The notes under the pieces are model-generated. The model searched no databases and was not told the origin of the DNA. It was given only the letters and a program-made list of their open reading frames with translations. A stretch of 64,000 nucleotides of DNA from Flavobacteriales bacterium. Its GTDB lineage: Bacteria > Bacteroidota > Bacteroidia > Flavobacteriales_F > PHOS-HE28. Location of the stretch: positions 2,914,001 to 2,978,000 of the forward strand of contig JADJOI010000003.1 in NCBI GenBank assembly GCA_016713875.1, read 5' to 3'. The translations under genes were made by a program, and so were the position numbers. Shown piece by piece: positions 35,147-44,002 of the stretch (its first letter is position 1; every line of letters starts with the position of its first letter).

Positions 35147-35230
35147 GCGCCCCCCCGGTCACAGGCCGAACCTTCGGGGCGCCTCCACCGACCACAGCCC
35201 CGGTGGCGCGTTACCTTGCCCGCACCCACC

Positions 35231-38200
35231 ATGATCCGCGCACTTCTTCTGGCCGCTGCTGTGGCCCTGTCGCCCGCTTCGGCACATGCACAACGCAAGC
35301 CGGCGCGCCCCGCGACCGACACGCTGAAGGCCGACCAGCTCAGCGGCCTCACGTTCCGCTCCATCGGCCCCGCTTTCATGAGCGGCCGCATCGCCGATGT
35401 GGTGAGCCACCCCACCAAGCCAGGCACCTGGTACGTGGCCGTGGGCTCCGGCGGTGTGTGGAAGACCGTGAACGCGGGCACGACCTGGACACCCTTGTTC
35501 GATGGACAGGCCAGCTATTCCATCGGCTGCATCACGTTGGACCCGCAGGACCCCGAGGTGGTGTGGGTGGGCACCGGCGAGAACGTCGCTGGCCGCCACG
35601 TGGGCTTCGGCGACGGCGTGTACCGCAGCGCCGACGGCGGGAAGACCTGGAAGCACATGGGGCTGAAGACCAGCGAGCACATCAGCCGCATCGTGGTGCA
35701 CCCCACCGACCCCAATACTGTTTGGGTGGCCGCGCAAGGCCCCCTGTGGACCAAAGGCGGGGAGCGCGGGGTGTACCGCACCACCGATGGCGGAAAGACC
35801 TGGAAGCGCACGCTCGGCGATGAGGCGTGGGTGGGCGCCACCGACCTGGTGATGGACCCGCGCGACCCGAAGCGGCTGTACGCGGCCACCTGGCAGCGCC
35901 ACCGCACCGTGGCCGGCTACATGGGCGGCGGTCCGGGCTCCGCCATCCACCGCAGCACCGACGGCGGCGAAACGTGGACCAAGCTCGAGGGCGGGTTGCC
36001 CGGCGGCAACCTGGGCAAGATCGGCCTCGCCCTGTCGCCGCAAAGACCGGACGTGCTCTACGCCGCCATCGAGCTCGACCGCCGCACCGGCGCCGTGTAC
36101 CGCAGCGCCGATCGTGGCGCCAGTTGGACGAAGATGTCCGACGCGGTGAGCGGTGGCACCGGCCCGCACTACTACCAGGAGCTCTACACCTGCCCCCACC
36201 AGTTCGACCGGCTCTACCTGGTGAGCAACACCACCCAGACCTCCGACGATGGCGGCAAGACCTTCCGCGGCCTGAACGTGGATACACGCCATGTGGACGA
36301 TCACGTGGTGGTGTTCCACAAGGATGACCCGGAATACCTGCTGTTCGGCTGCGACGGCGGGCTGTACGAGACCTTCGATCGCGGCGGCACCTGGCGCCAC
36401 ATCGGCAACCTGCCGGTGACCCAGTTCTACAAGGTGGCCGTGGACGATGAGCTGCCCTTCTACACCGTGTACGGTGGCACGCAGGACAACAACACCCAGG
36501 GCGGGCCTTCGCGCACGGACAACGAGCACGGCATCCGCAGCAGCGATTGGAGCGTGATCATCGGCGGCGATGGTCACCAGCCCGCCACCGAGCCCGGCAA
36601 CCCCGACATCGTGTACGGCCAGTGGCAGCAGGGCAACCTGATGCGCCACGACCGCCGCACCGGCGAGAACGTGTACATCCGTCCGCAGGCCGCGCCCGGT
36701 GAGCCGTGGGAGCGCAGCAACTGGGACGCGCCCATCGTGGTGAGCCCGCACGACCCCGCCACGCTCTACTTCGGCACCTACCGCGTGTGGCGCAGCACCG
36801 ACCGCGGCGACAGCTGGACCGCGCTCTCCGGCGACCTCACCAGCGGCACCGAACGCATACGCACCAACTTCTACGGCACCACGCAGGGCTGGGACAATCC
36901 GTGGGACCTCTACGCGATGTCGGAGTACGCCACCATCACCTCGCTCGCCGTGTCGCCCGTGCAGAAGGGCCTCCTCTACGCGGGCACCGATGATGGTGCC
37001 ATCCAAGTGACCGAAGATGAAGGGAAGAGCTGGCGGCGTGTGCCCTTCAGCGCGCTGCCCGGCCTGCCCGCCACGGCCTTCGTCAACGACATCAAGGCCG
37101 ACCTCTTCGATGCCGGCACCGTGTACGCCGCGTTCGACGACCACAAGAACGGCGTGTACAAACCCTTCCTCTACCGCAGCGCAGACAAGGGCCGCACGTG
37201 GATCAGCATCACCGGCGACCTGCCGCAGCGCACGCTCGTGTGGCGCGTGGTGCAGGACGATGCAAAGCGCGATCTCCTCTTCCTCGGCACGGAGTTCGGC
37301 GTGTACGTCACCACCGATGGCGGCAAGCGCTGGTTCCAATTGAAGGGCGGGCTGCCTAACATCCCTGTGCGCGACCTGGCGATCCATCGGCGCGAGCACG
37401 ACCTGGTGGTGGCCACCTTCGGGCGCGGCTTCTACATCCTCGACGACTACCGCGCCCTGCGCGAACTGAACGACGCCATGCGCACCGCCGAGGCCACGCT
37501 CTTCGAACCGCGCAGCGCGCTATGGTACAGCCAGCGCTCTCCTCTTGGCGGTGGGCGCGCGGGATCCATGGGCGATGCGTTCTTCACCGCGCCCAACCCG
37601 CCCTTCGGCGCCGAGCTCACCTACCACCTGAAGGAAGCCTACAAGAGCCGGAAGGATGTGCGCAAGGAGCTCGAGCAAGAGAGCACCAAGGCGAAACAGC
37701 CGCTCAGCGTGCCCGCGTGGGACTCGCTGGAGGCCGAGCTGCGAGCGCAGGACCCCAAGGTGTGGCTGGTGGTCACTGATGCCGCGGGCAATGTGGTGCG
37801 GCGTGTGGAGGCCAGCAACGCGAAGGGCTTCCAGCGCGTGGTGTGGGACCTGCGCGCCGACGCGCGCGCACCGGTGACGCCCGGCAATGCCGACGGCTCC
37901 CCCGCTGGAAGCCTGGTGGCCCCGGGCCTCTATGGCGCGCAGCTGTTCAAGCAAGTGAATGGTGCGCTCACGGCGATCTCGGCGCGCGTGGACGTGCGTG
38001 TGGAACCGTTGATGAAGGGCACGCTACCCGGTGCCGCTCCGGAGGCCGTGGCGGAATACGCACGCGTCATGGAGGAGCTCTATGCGCGCAACGAGCGCAT
38101 GGAGCAACGCTTCCAGGCCGTGCAGGAACGCGGCCGTCTGTTGCTCGCCGCATACACGCGGGCACCGCGCACCGACGAGGCGCTGCACCGCGAGCTGCTC

Positions 38201-38491
38201 GCCTTGCGCGACAGCCTTCAGGCGATCGACCTCGACCTGAACGGCAGCAGGGCGCGCAGCATGGTCGGCGAGGAACGCTTCACCCCGGGGCTGCGGGACT
38301 TCCTCGGCAACGCGGGCAACGGCGGTTCGGCCCTCACCTACGGTCCCACGGCCACGCACCACGCCAGCCGCGGACATGCCGAGAGGCTCCTCGCGGACCT
38401 GGAGCGTAGGGTGAACGAAGCATCCGCCAAGGCCGATGTCTTCGAGACGCGCGTGCAGGCGCTGGGCGCGCCGGCCTTGAAGGAGCGATAG
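35231..38491 (+). CDS. Secreted sortilin/BNR-repeat protein
   Basis: 1086 residues with a signal peptide (MIRALLLAAAVALSPASAHA). Residues ~45-740 contain many BNR/Asp-box repeats (SADGGKTWK, STDGGETWTK, SADRGASWTKM, STDRGDSWTAL, TEDEGKSWRRV, SADKGRTWISI), as in VPS10/sortilin propellers and some glycosidases. The C-terminal part includes an FlgD-like segment (FQRVVWDLRADARAPV) and a helical stretch. Family members are often annotated as glycosyl hydrolases, but no catalytic residues were identified. There is no obvious T9SS domain, so it is probably periplasmic. The box TACCTTGC 11 bases before the start could be the promoter. Confidence 0.85.
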   Translation: MIRALLLAAAVALSPASAHAQRKPARPATDTLKADQLSGLTFRSIGPAFMSGRIADVVSHPTKPGTWYVAVGSGGVWKTVNAGTTWTPLFDGQASYSIGCITLDPQDPEVVWVGTGENVAGRHVGFGDGVYRSADGGKTWKHMGLKTSEHISRIVVHPTDPNTVWVAAQGPLWTKGGERGVYRTTDGGKTWKRTLGDEAWVGATDLVMDPRDPKRLYAATWQRHRTVAGYMGGGPGSAIHRSTDGGETWTKLEGGLPGGNLGKIGLALSPQRPDVLYAAIELDRRTGAVYRSADRGASWTKMSDAVSGGTGPHYYQELYTCPHQFDRLYLVSNTTQTSDDGGKTFRGLNVDTRHVDDHVVVFHKDDPEYLLFGCDGGLYETFDRGGTWRHIGNLPVTQFYKVAVDDELPFYTVYGGTQDNNTQGGPSRTDNEHGIRSSDWSVIIGGDGHQPATEPGNPDIVYGQWQQGNLMRHDRRTGENVYIRPQAAPGEPWERSNWDAPIVVSPHDPATLYFGTYRVWRSTDRGDSWTALSGDLTSGTERIRTNFYGTTQGWDNPWDLYAMSEYATITSLAVSPVQKGLLYAGTDDGAIQVTEDEGKSWRRVPFSALPGLPATAFVNDIKADLFDAGTVYAAFDDHKNGVYKPFLYRSADKGRTWISITGDLPQRTLVWRVVQDDAKRDLLFLGTEFGVYVTTDGGKRWFQLKGGLPNIPVRDLAIHRREHDLVVATFGRGFYILDDYRALRELNDAMRTAEATLFEPRSALWYSQRSPLGGGRAGSMGDAFFTAPNPPFGAELTYHLKEAYKSRKDVRKELEQESTKAKQPLSVPAWDSLEAELRAQDPKVWLVVTDAAGNVVRRVEASNAKGFQRVVWDLRADARAPVTPGNADGSPAGSLVAPGLYGAQLFKQVNGALTAISARVDVRVEPLMKGTLPGAAPEAVAEYARVMEELYARNERMEQRFQAVQERGRLLLAAYTRAPRTDEALHRELLALRDSLQAIDLDLNGSRARSMVGEERFTPGLRDFLGNAGNGGSALTYGPTATHHASRGHAERLLADLERRVNEASAKADVFETRVQALGAPALKER

Positions 38492-38533
38492 GGCCGACTG
38501 AACGGAACGCATGGCCGCTTGCGCGGGTCAGGC

Positions 38534-40054
38534 TCATCGGGGGATCGTCCGGCGGAAGAGCAGCAGGTCGGCATGCCCGAACCAGCCCATGAAGCGGTAT
38601 CCGCTGAGGTCGGCCTGGGCCGCCAGCGTATCGTTCAGCACCAGGTAGTCCTCGGTATGGGAGGGGCCTTCCCGGTGGGCGGGTTCGAGGGGGATGCGCT
38701 TCGTCACCCGGTAGAAGTTGATCGTGGGCTCCAGCACCCAGGCATGTCCGATGCGCGCGGTCTCCTGTGCGGCCGGTCTTCCATCAAGGTCGGCTCGGAT
38801 CACGTCCATGATGCGCTCCGTGTCCATGTCATACTGCCATTCGACGCTGCTGTTCACGGACGACAGCCCGATGAAGCTCGCGACCTGGACCAGAGCCGCC
38901 GCAGTGAGCATCGCTCCGGACCACAGCGCCCATCGCCCGGCGACGCGCCCACTGCACGACGCACCCAGGCAAAGCAGCAGCAACGGATAGAGGAACTTGC
39001 TGAACCGCGCCTTCGGGTATGGCGTGTCCAGCAGCGCATGCTGGACGACCATCACCAGCACGGTGGCCAGAAGCACGCCCCATGGCCAGAGGATGAGGTC
39101 GTCCGTGGTCGTTCCTGCTCCCGTTCGGCGGAAGGTCCGGACCGCAACCAGGAACATCGCGCACATGAGCAGCAGGAAGAGGATCCAGAGGCCTTGCACC
39201 GCCCACCCTACCACGGCCACGGTCGGCAGTGCGGTATGGACGAGTGAGCTGAAGGTGTCGTGCACGAACCCGTTCCCTCCGCCGAACTCGAAGGAGTTGT
39301 CGTTCATCACCTTCCGCAGCGGTTCCCGGAGCAGTATCACGGATACGAGCGTCAACGCGGCATGCACGACCAGCATGCGGCGGCGGATCCGCTTCCGTTC
39401 GAGGTCCGATGCGATGCTCCACAGCGCGGCGACGGGCAGCACGGTCACCATGGCCAGCGCCACCTGAGCGGTGACGAAGCTGCTGAGCACCATCAGCACG
39501 AGCGCCGCGTGGAGCAGGGCCACGTGCAACGGCCTGTATGTCTCCAGGGAGCGCCAGCCGTGATGGAGGGCCATGAGCAGGCACCCGTACGACAGCCCAT
39601 ACCCCCGGGCCAGGGCGAACAGTTCCATGAAATGGGCCCCGTAGCAGAGGAGGAGGTACGTGAGCAGGCCGACGACCGGGCCAAGGCGACGCGCGAGCAG
39701 CGCGGCATACACCAGGTACACGACCAGCGCGAGCAGGTTGGGCAGCCGAAGCGCCAGCTCGCTGTCGCCGAAGAGCCCCTCGGAACCCTTCATGAGGATG
39801 CTGTTCAGCATGTGGTTGTTGGTGTACGACTCCCGATGCTCAAGGAGGTCCTTCATCGGCAGGTGCACGTAACGGGCCCAGGTGACGCTCTCATCGTGGG
39901 TGAAGGAACTGAAGTGTGCCTTGGCGACCGTGAAGAGCAGTACACCGAGGGCGGAGGCCACCATGAGCGGAAGAGCCCAGTGCCCTACCCTGGACATGAT
40001 CGCGGTGATCACCCGGGGGAGGACCCATTGCGGATTCACCGTGCCATCTTCCAT
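38534..40054 (-). CDS. Glycosyltransferase family 39-like membrane protein
   Basis: 506 residues; start 40054 (MEDGTVNPQWVLPRV) rather than an upstream extension running into the GH3 gene. About eleven membrane segments. After the first helix a loop carries FSSFTHDESVTWARYVHLPM; the acidic DE pair fits the GT-C catalytic loop of the PMT/ArnT/GT39 superfamily. Such enzymes transfer sugars from polyprenyl-phosphate donors to proteins, lipid A or polysaccharides at the periplasmic face. The acceptor is unknown. The gene begins 23 bases after the end of the GH3-family gene on the same strand. Confidence 0.78.
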   Translation of the reverse strand: MEDGTVNPQWVLPRVITAIMSRVGHWALPLMVASALGVLLFTVAKAHFSSFTHDESVTWARYVHLPMKDLLEHRESYTNNHMLNSILMKGSEGLFGDSELALRLPNLLALVVYLVYAALLARRLGPVVGLLTYLLLCYGAHFMELFALARGYGLSYGCLLMALHHGWRSLETYRPLHVALLHAALVLMVLSSFVTAQVALAMVTVLPVAALWSIASDLERKRIRRRMLVVHAALTLVSVILLREPLRKVMNDNSFEFGGGNGFVHDTFSSLVHTALPTVAVVGWAVQGLWILFLLLMCAMFLVAVRTFRRTGAGTTTDDLILWPWGVLLATVLVMVVQHALLDTPYPKARFSKFLYPLLLLCLGASCSGRVAGRWALWSGAMLTAAALVQVASFIGLSSVNSSVEWQYDMDTERIMDVIRADLDGRPAAQETARIGHAWVLEPTINFYRVTKRIPLEPAHREGPSHTEDYLVLNDTLAAQADLSGYRFMGWFGHADLLLFRRTIPR

Positions 40055-40077
40055 CGGTCCCCGGTCATCGAACGCGT

Positions 40078-41553
40078 TCAGCCCAGCCCTTCCACGTACC
40101 GCCGGTCGTTGGCCAGGCGAGGCACCTTGCTCTGCGCGTCGTTCATGCCGCGCGCCTTCATCCAGGCGGCGAACGCTCCGCGCGGAAGCGAACGCACCAC
40201 CAACGGGCGCAGGACCTTGCCGTTGATGAGGTCCTTGTAGTACGGGTTGCGCTTCCGCAGCGCCTCGTCCATCGCTGCGCTGAAGCGGCCCATGTCCGAC
40301 GGAGGTGCGGCGAACTCGATGTGCCATTCGTGGTAGGGCAGCCCTTCGGATGGCGCAAGCTGCGGCGCCACGGTGAACTCGGCCACCTCGCAGGGCACGG
40401 CGGCGATCGCGTCCTTCAGCGCGCCCTCCACCTCCTCGGCGATCACGTGCTCGCCGAAGGCACTGGTGAAGTGCTTGGTGCGGCCGGTGACCTTGATGCG
40501 CGGCGGCGCGAGCGAGGTGAACCTCACCGTGTCACCGATCTCGTAGCCCCAGAGGCCCGCGTTCGTGTACAGCACCAGCGCGTATTGCGTGTTCAGCTCC
40601 ACCTCGGCGATGGAACGCGGTCGGCGGTCGTGGCCGTGCATGGGCACGAAGCCGAAGTAGATGCCGTTGTCGAGCACCAGCAACAGGCCGTCGTCGTTGT
40701 CCTTGTCCTGGTAGGCGATGAAGCCTTCGCTCGCGGGGAAGAGCTCCACGCCGGGCACGGTGCCGCCGATCAGCGCCTCCATGCGGCTGCGGTAGGGCGA
40801 ATAGTTGACACCGCCGTACACGAAGAGCGAGAAGTGGGGGAACACCTCCTTCACCGTGGCCTTGCCGGTGCGCGCCAGCAGCCGCTCGAAGTACATCTGC
40901 ACCCAGGCGGGGATGCCGCTGATCAACCGCATGTCGGCCTGCATGGTCTCGCCCACGATGGCCTCCACCTTCGTCTCCCAATCGGCGATGCTGTTGGTGG
41001 CGAAGCTGGGCATGCGGTTCTTCAGCAGGTAGCGCGGCACGTGGTTGGCCACGATGCCACTGAGGCGACCGGTGGGGATGAGGCCCTTGCGGTCGAGCAC
41101 GGGGCTGCCCTGCAGGAAGATCATCTTCCCGTCCACGAAGTCGGCGCGGCCGCTGTGCGCGATGTAGGCGAGCAGGGCCCGCCGCGCGCTGCCGATGTGG
41201 TTGGGCAGTGAATGCTGTGTGATGGGGATGTACTTCGCGCCGCTGGTGGTGCCGCTGGTCTTGCAGAGGTAGAGCGGCAGGCCAGGCCACAGCACGTCCT
41301 TTTCACCCGCCACGATGCGGTCGATGTACGGCCGGAAGCCTTCGTAGTCGCGCAGCGGAACGGCCTGCACAAGGCCCGCGTGGTCATGGACCTGGTGCAG
41401 CTTGTGGTCGCGCCCGAAGGCCGTGGCACCACCGAACCGCACCAGCTGCCGCAGCACCCCGAGCTGGGTGGCGGCCGGGTCCAAGGCGCGGCGCATCACC
41501 GCGTTGGTCACGGAACGGGCGTACGGCCCGGCGATGGCGGACTTGAGGCTCAT
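40078..41553 (-). CDS. GH3-family (acyl-adenylate-forming) protein
   Basis: 491 residues. The GH3 auxin-responsive-promoter family is clear. The ATP-binding motif KTSGTTSGAKYIPIT is near residue 95, with further motifs LFVYGGVNYSPYRSRMEAL, FPASEGFIAYQD and TNAGLWGYEIGDTVRFTSL. The family belongs to the ANL-like adenylating enzymes; plant members conjugate amino acids to hormones. Bacterial members are common in Bacteroidota, with unknown substrates. It follows the M23 peptidase gene on the same strand (58 bases) and precedes a GT39-like gene. Confidence 0.93.
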   Translation of the reverse strand: MSLKSAIAGPYARSVTNAVMRRALDPAATQLGVLRQLVRFGGATAFGRDHKLHQVHDHAGLVQAVPLRDYEGFRPYIDRIVAGEKDVLWPGLPLYLCKTSGTTSGAKYIPITQHSLPNHIGSARRALLAYIAHSGRADFVDGKMIFLQGSPVLDRKGLIPTGRLSGIVANHVPRYLLKNRMPSFATNSIADWETKVEAIVGETMQADMRLISGIPAWVQMYFERLLARTGKATVKEVFPHFSLFVYGGVNYSPYRSRMEALIGGTVPGVELFPASEGFIAYQDKDNDDGLLLVLDNGIYFGFVPMHGHDRRPRSIAEVELNTQYALVLYTNAGLWGYEIGDTVRFTSLAPPRIKVTGRTKHFTSAFGEHVIAEEVEGALKDAIAAVPCEVAEFTVAPQLAPSEGLPYHEWHIEFAAPPSDMGRFSAAMDEALRKRNPYYKDLINGKVLRPLVVRSLPRGAFAAWMKARGMNDAQSKVPRLANDRRYVEGLG

Positions 41554-41611
41554 GGCCAGGGCCGGCGGGTGTTCCGGTTTCGGACCTGCACGGGAACGCC
41601 CACCCGGGTCA

Positions 41612-42496
41612 TCACTTGAACAGCATGTAGGACTGCGGGTCGATGGCCTCCCCGTTCAACCAAAGCTCGAAATGGAGGTGCGGGCCGGTGCTGAGCTCCC
41701 CGCTATCGCCCACGATGGCGATGGCCTCGCCGGCCTTCACCTTGTCACCCGCCTTCTTCAGCAGCACGCTGTTGTGCTTGTACACGCTCACCAGGTCGCC
41801 GCGGTGCTGGACGTGCAGCACATGGCCGCCATCGCTTGTCCAGCTGGCCAGGGTCACGGTGCCATCGAGGCAGGCCTTCACCGCTTCATCCGCCTTGGTG
41901 ACCACGTCGATGCCGAAATGGCCCTGCGCCCGGTCGAAGGTGCTGGTGACGATGCCCCGGAGCGGCGGGAAGAAGAAGACGCCGGCCAGGGCGCGACGCT
42001 CACCCGCCTGACCCGAGGCCTCGGACAGCGCATAGGCCTCCTCCTCCTTGACCTTGAGGCGGAGCAGGCTGTCCTTCAGGCCAGGTCGCAGATCCTCCGC
42101 GGAGGGCACTTGCTGCACGGGGCGGAGGCGGAAACTGGTGTCCGCGGCCACTTCGCCGCGGAGCACGCGCTGCAGGTTGGCGATGTACAGGGCCTGTTCC
42201 TCCAGGCGCTGGTCCAGTGAATCGGCCAGCAGGGTGCTGCGGTAGGCGTTGAGCTTGGTCTCCTGGTCCGAATAGCCCGGGATGTACCGCTTGAGCGGGG
42301 TGAGCACGATGATGGCCGCCACCATCAGGCCATGCAGGGTGAAGGCCGCGATGGCCAGCAGCAACACGTTGAGCCGCGACAACCGGATGCTGAACCGCTC
42401 CTCGAAGGTGCGATCGTTGATGAGCAGCAGCCGGTACTTGCTCTTCAGCTTGCGCAGCACCTGCTTGCGCGGACGGGGAGCGGTGGGCTCGGCCAT
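41612..42496 (-). CDS. Membrane-anchored M23 metallopeptidase
   Basis: 294 residues; start 42496 (MAEPTAPRPRKQVLRKLKSK). A single membrane helix (~45-67, LLLAIAAFTLHGLMVAAIIV) is followed by a coiled-coil-like region (~80-165) and a LytM/M23 domain. Zinc and catalytic residues are present: His193 and Asp197 in HFGID, and the HLH motif at 273-275 in HLHFE. It probably cleaves cross-links in peptidoglycan during growth or division. The domain order (N-terminal helix, coiled coil, M23) is typical of Bacteroidota homologues. Confidence 0.93.
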   Translation of the reverse strand: MAEPTAPRPRKQVLRKLKSKYRLLLINDRTFEERFSIRLSRLNVLLLAIAAFTLHGLMVAAIIVLTPLKRYIPGYSDQETKLNAYRSTLLADSLDQRLEEQALYIANLQRVLRGEVAADTSFRLRPVQQVPSAEDLRPGLKDSLLRLKVKEEEAYALSEASGQAGERRALAGVFFFPPLRGIVTSTFDRAQGHFGIDVVTKADEAVKACLDGTVTLASWTSDGGHVLHVQHRGDLVSVYKHNSVLLKKAGDKVKAGEAIAIVGDSGELSTGPHLHFELWLNGEAIDPQSYMLFK

Positions 42497-42531
42497 GTCG
42501 GACAAATATCGGCGTGACCACGAACGGTCGG

Positions 42532-42539
42532 TACCTTCC
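42532..42539 (+). promoter_or_regulatory. Candidate -7 box (TACCTTCC)
   Basis: Related to TAnnTTTG with two mismatches, ending 8 bases before the ATG of the gene at 42548. One of several similar boxes at this spacing. Confidence 0.3.
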
Positions 42540-42547
42540 ACGCCGCG

Positions 42548-43975
42548 ATGGACCCGTCAAGGAAAGCCCTGGTCCTGATCACAGCGGGGGTGTGCGCGTT
42601 GTTGCTGCTCCCCGGTCTGGTGCGTGAGGGCATGTTCATGGACGGCATGCTGTACACCGTGGTGGCCCACAACGAGGCCCGGGGCATCGGCACCTTCTGG
42701 CAGCCGCGCTTCAGCCAGCTGGGCCTGGCGAACATGGACACCTTCCACGAGCATCCGCCGCTGGCGTTCGGCCTGCAGGCGCTCTGGTTCCGGGCATTGG
42801 GCAGCGCCTTCTGGGTGGAGCGCGCCTACGCGCTGATCGCCGCCCTGCTGATGGTGGCGCTGCTGCTCGGCCTGTGGCGCGAGCTCACGCGCGATGCTCC
42901 CCGCCTACGCGGCCTGGGGGCCTGGCCCGTGCTCCTGTGGGGCATCGTGCCGCAGGTGTTCTGGTGCGTTCACAACAACATGCTGGAGAACACCATGGGC
43001 CTGTTCACGACAGGCGCACTGTGGTGTGCGTTGCGCGGGATGCGAACGGGCACCGTGACGTTGGCGGTGGCCTCGGGCCTCCTCGTGTTCCTCGCGTCGT
43101 TCACCAAGGGCGTCCCCGGGCTCTTCCCGCTCGGCGCTCCGTTCCTCTGGTGGCCGTTCGCCCGGCAGGGCGGCGTGCGCAAGCCGGTGTTGTTCACCCT
43201 GGTGCCCGCGGCCGTGCTGGCGCTGGTGTACCTTCTCCTCTGGCAATGGCCCGAGGCTCGCGCCAACCTGGAGACCTATGTGGAGGCACGCCTCTTGCAC
43301 CGGATCGCCGCCAAGCCCACCGTGGAGCACCGCTGGCAGATCCTGCTCGACCTGTTCCACTCGCAGCTCGGGCCGCTGTTGCTGGCCGGGGCCCTGGTCC
43401 TTTGGTCCGCACGCGATGCTCCCGCGTCGAACACCCGGCGTCCTGCGCTCGCCCTATTGGCCATCGGGTTGTCCGGGGTGGCCCCGATGATGCTCACCCT
43501 GGTCCAGAAGTCGTTCTACAGCGTACCGGCCTTCCCGCCCATCGCCCTGGGCCTCGCGCTGTGGAGCGCGCCGGCACTTGAACGGTGGTCGGACCGCCTG
43601 GCCCGGCACCCTGGGCTGACCCGCGGGCTCTCCATCGCGGGCGGAAGCGTCCTGGCGGCCACCCTGGTGGCCTCGGGGGTGCTCTGGGGCCGCCCAGGGC
43701 GCGATGCGGACATGCTGCACGACGTGGCCCGCATCGGCGCGACCGTGCCACGGGGCACGCTCATCAGCTGTGCCCCCGAGCTCTGGGAGCAGTGGAACCT
43801 GCAAGGCTATCTGCTTCGTTACCACGACATCTCCATGGACCCGGGCGGCCGGCCGCACACCTGGACCCTCAGCCCCGCGGGAGGCGACCTGCCAGAGGGT
43901 TATGCCCCGCTCAACGTGGAGCTCCGCACCCTGCGCCTGGCCGTTCGCACCGGCGGGTCGGGGGCGATGAAATAA
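42548..43975 (+). CDS. Glycosyltransferase family 39-like membrane protein
   Basis: 475 residues with about ten membrane segments. The N-terminal helix is followed by GMFMDGMLYTVVAHNEARGI, an acidic loop in the place of the GT-C catalytic loop, and by FHEHPPLAFGLQALWFRALG, the typical second conserved segment. It is likely a polyprenyl-phosphate-sugar-dependent transferase of the PMT/ArnT superfamily. The acceptor is unknown. It is divergent from the M23 peptidase gene (51-base gap) and upstream of the sprE-like gene. Confidence 0.8.
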   Translation: MDPSRKALVLITAGVCALLLLPGLVREGMFMDGMLYTVVAHNEARGIGTFWQPRFSQLGLANMDTFHEHPPLAFGLQALWFRALGSAFWVERAYALIAALLMVALLLGLWRELTRDAPRLRGLGAWPVLLWGIVPQVFWCVHNNMLENTMGLFTTGALWCALRGMRTGTVTLAVASGLLVFLASFTKGVPGLFPLGAPFLWWPFARQGGVRKPVLFTLVPAAVLALVYLLLWQWPEARANLETYVEARLLHRIAAKPTVEHRWQILLDLFHSQLGPLLLAGALVLWSARDAPASNTRRPALALLAIGLSGVAPMMLTLVQKSFYSVPAFPPIALGLALWSAPALERWSDRLARHPGLTRGLSIAGGSVLAATLVASGVLWGRPGRDADMLHDVARIGATVPRGTLISCAPELWEQWNLQGYLLRYHDISMDPGGRPHTWTLSPAGGDLPEGYAPLNVELRTLRLAVRTGGSGAMK

Positions 43976-44002
43976 CTTCGCCCGTTCGCAGTTGATGCTC
44001 CC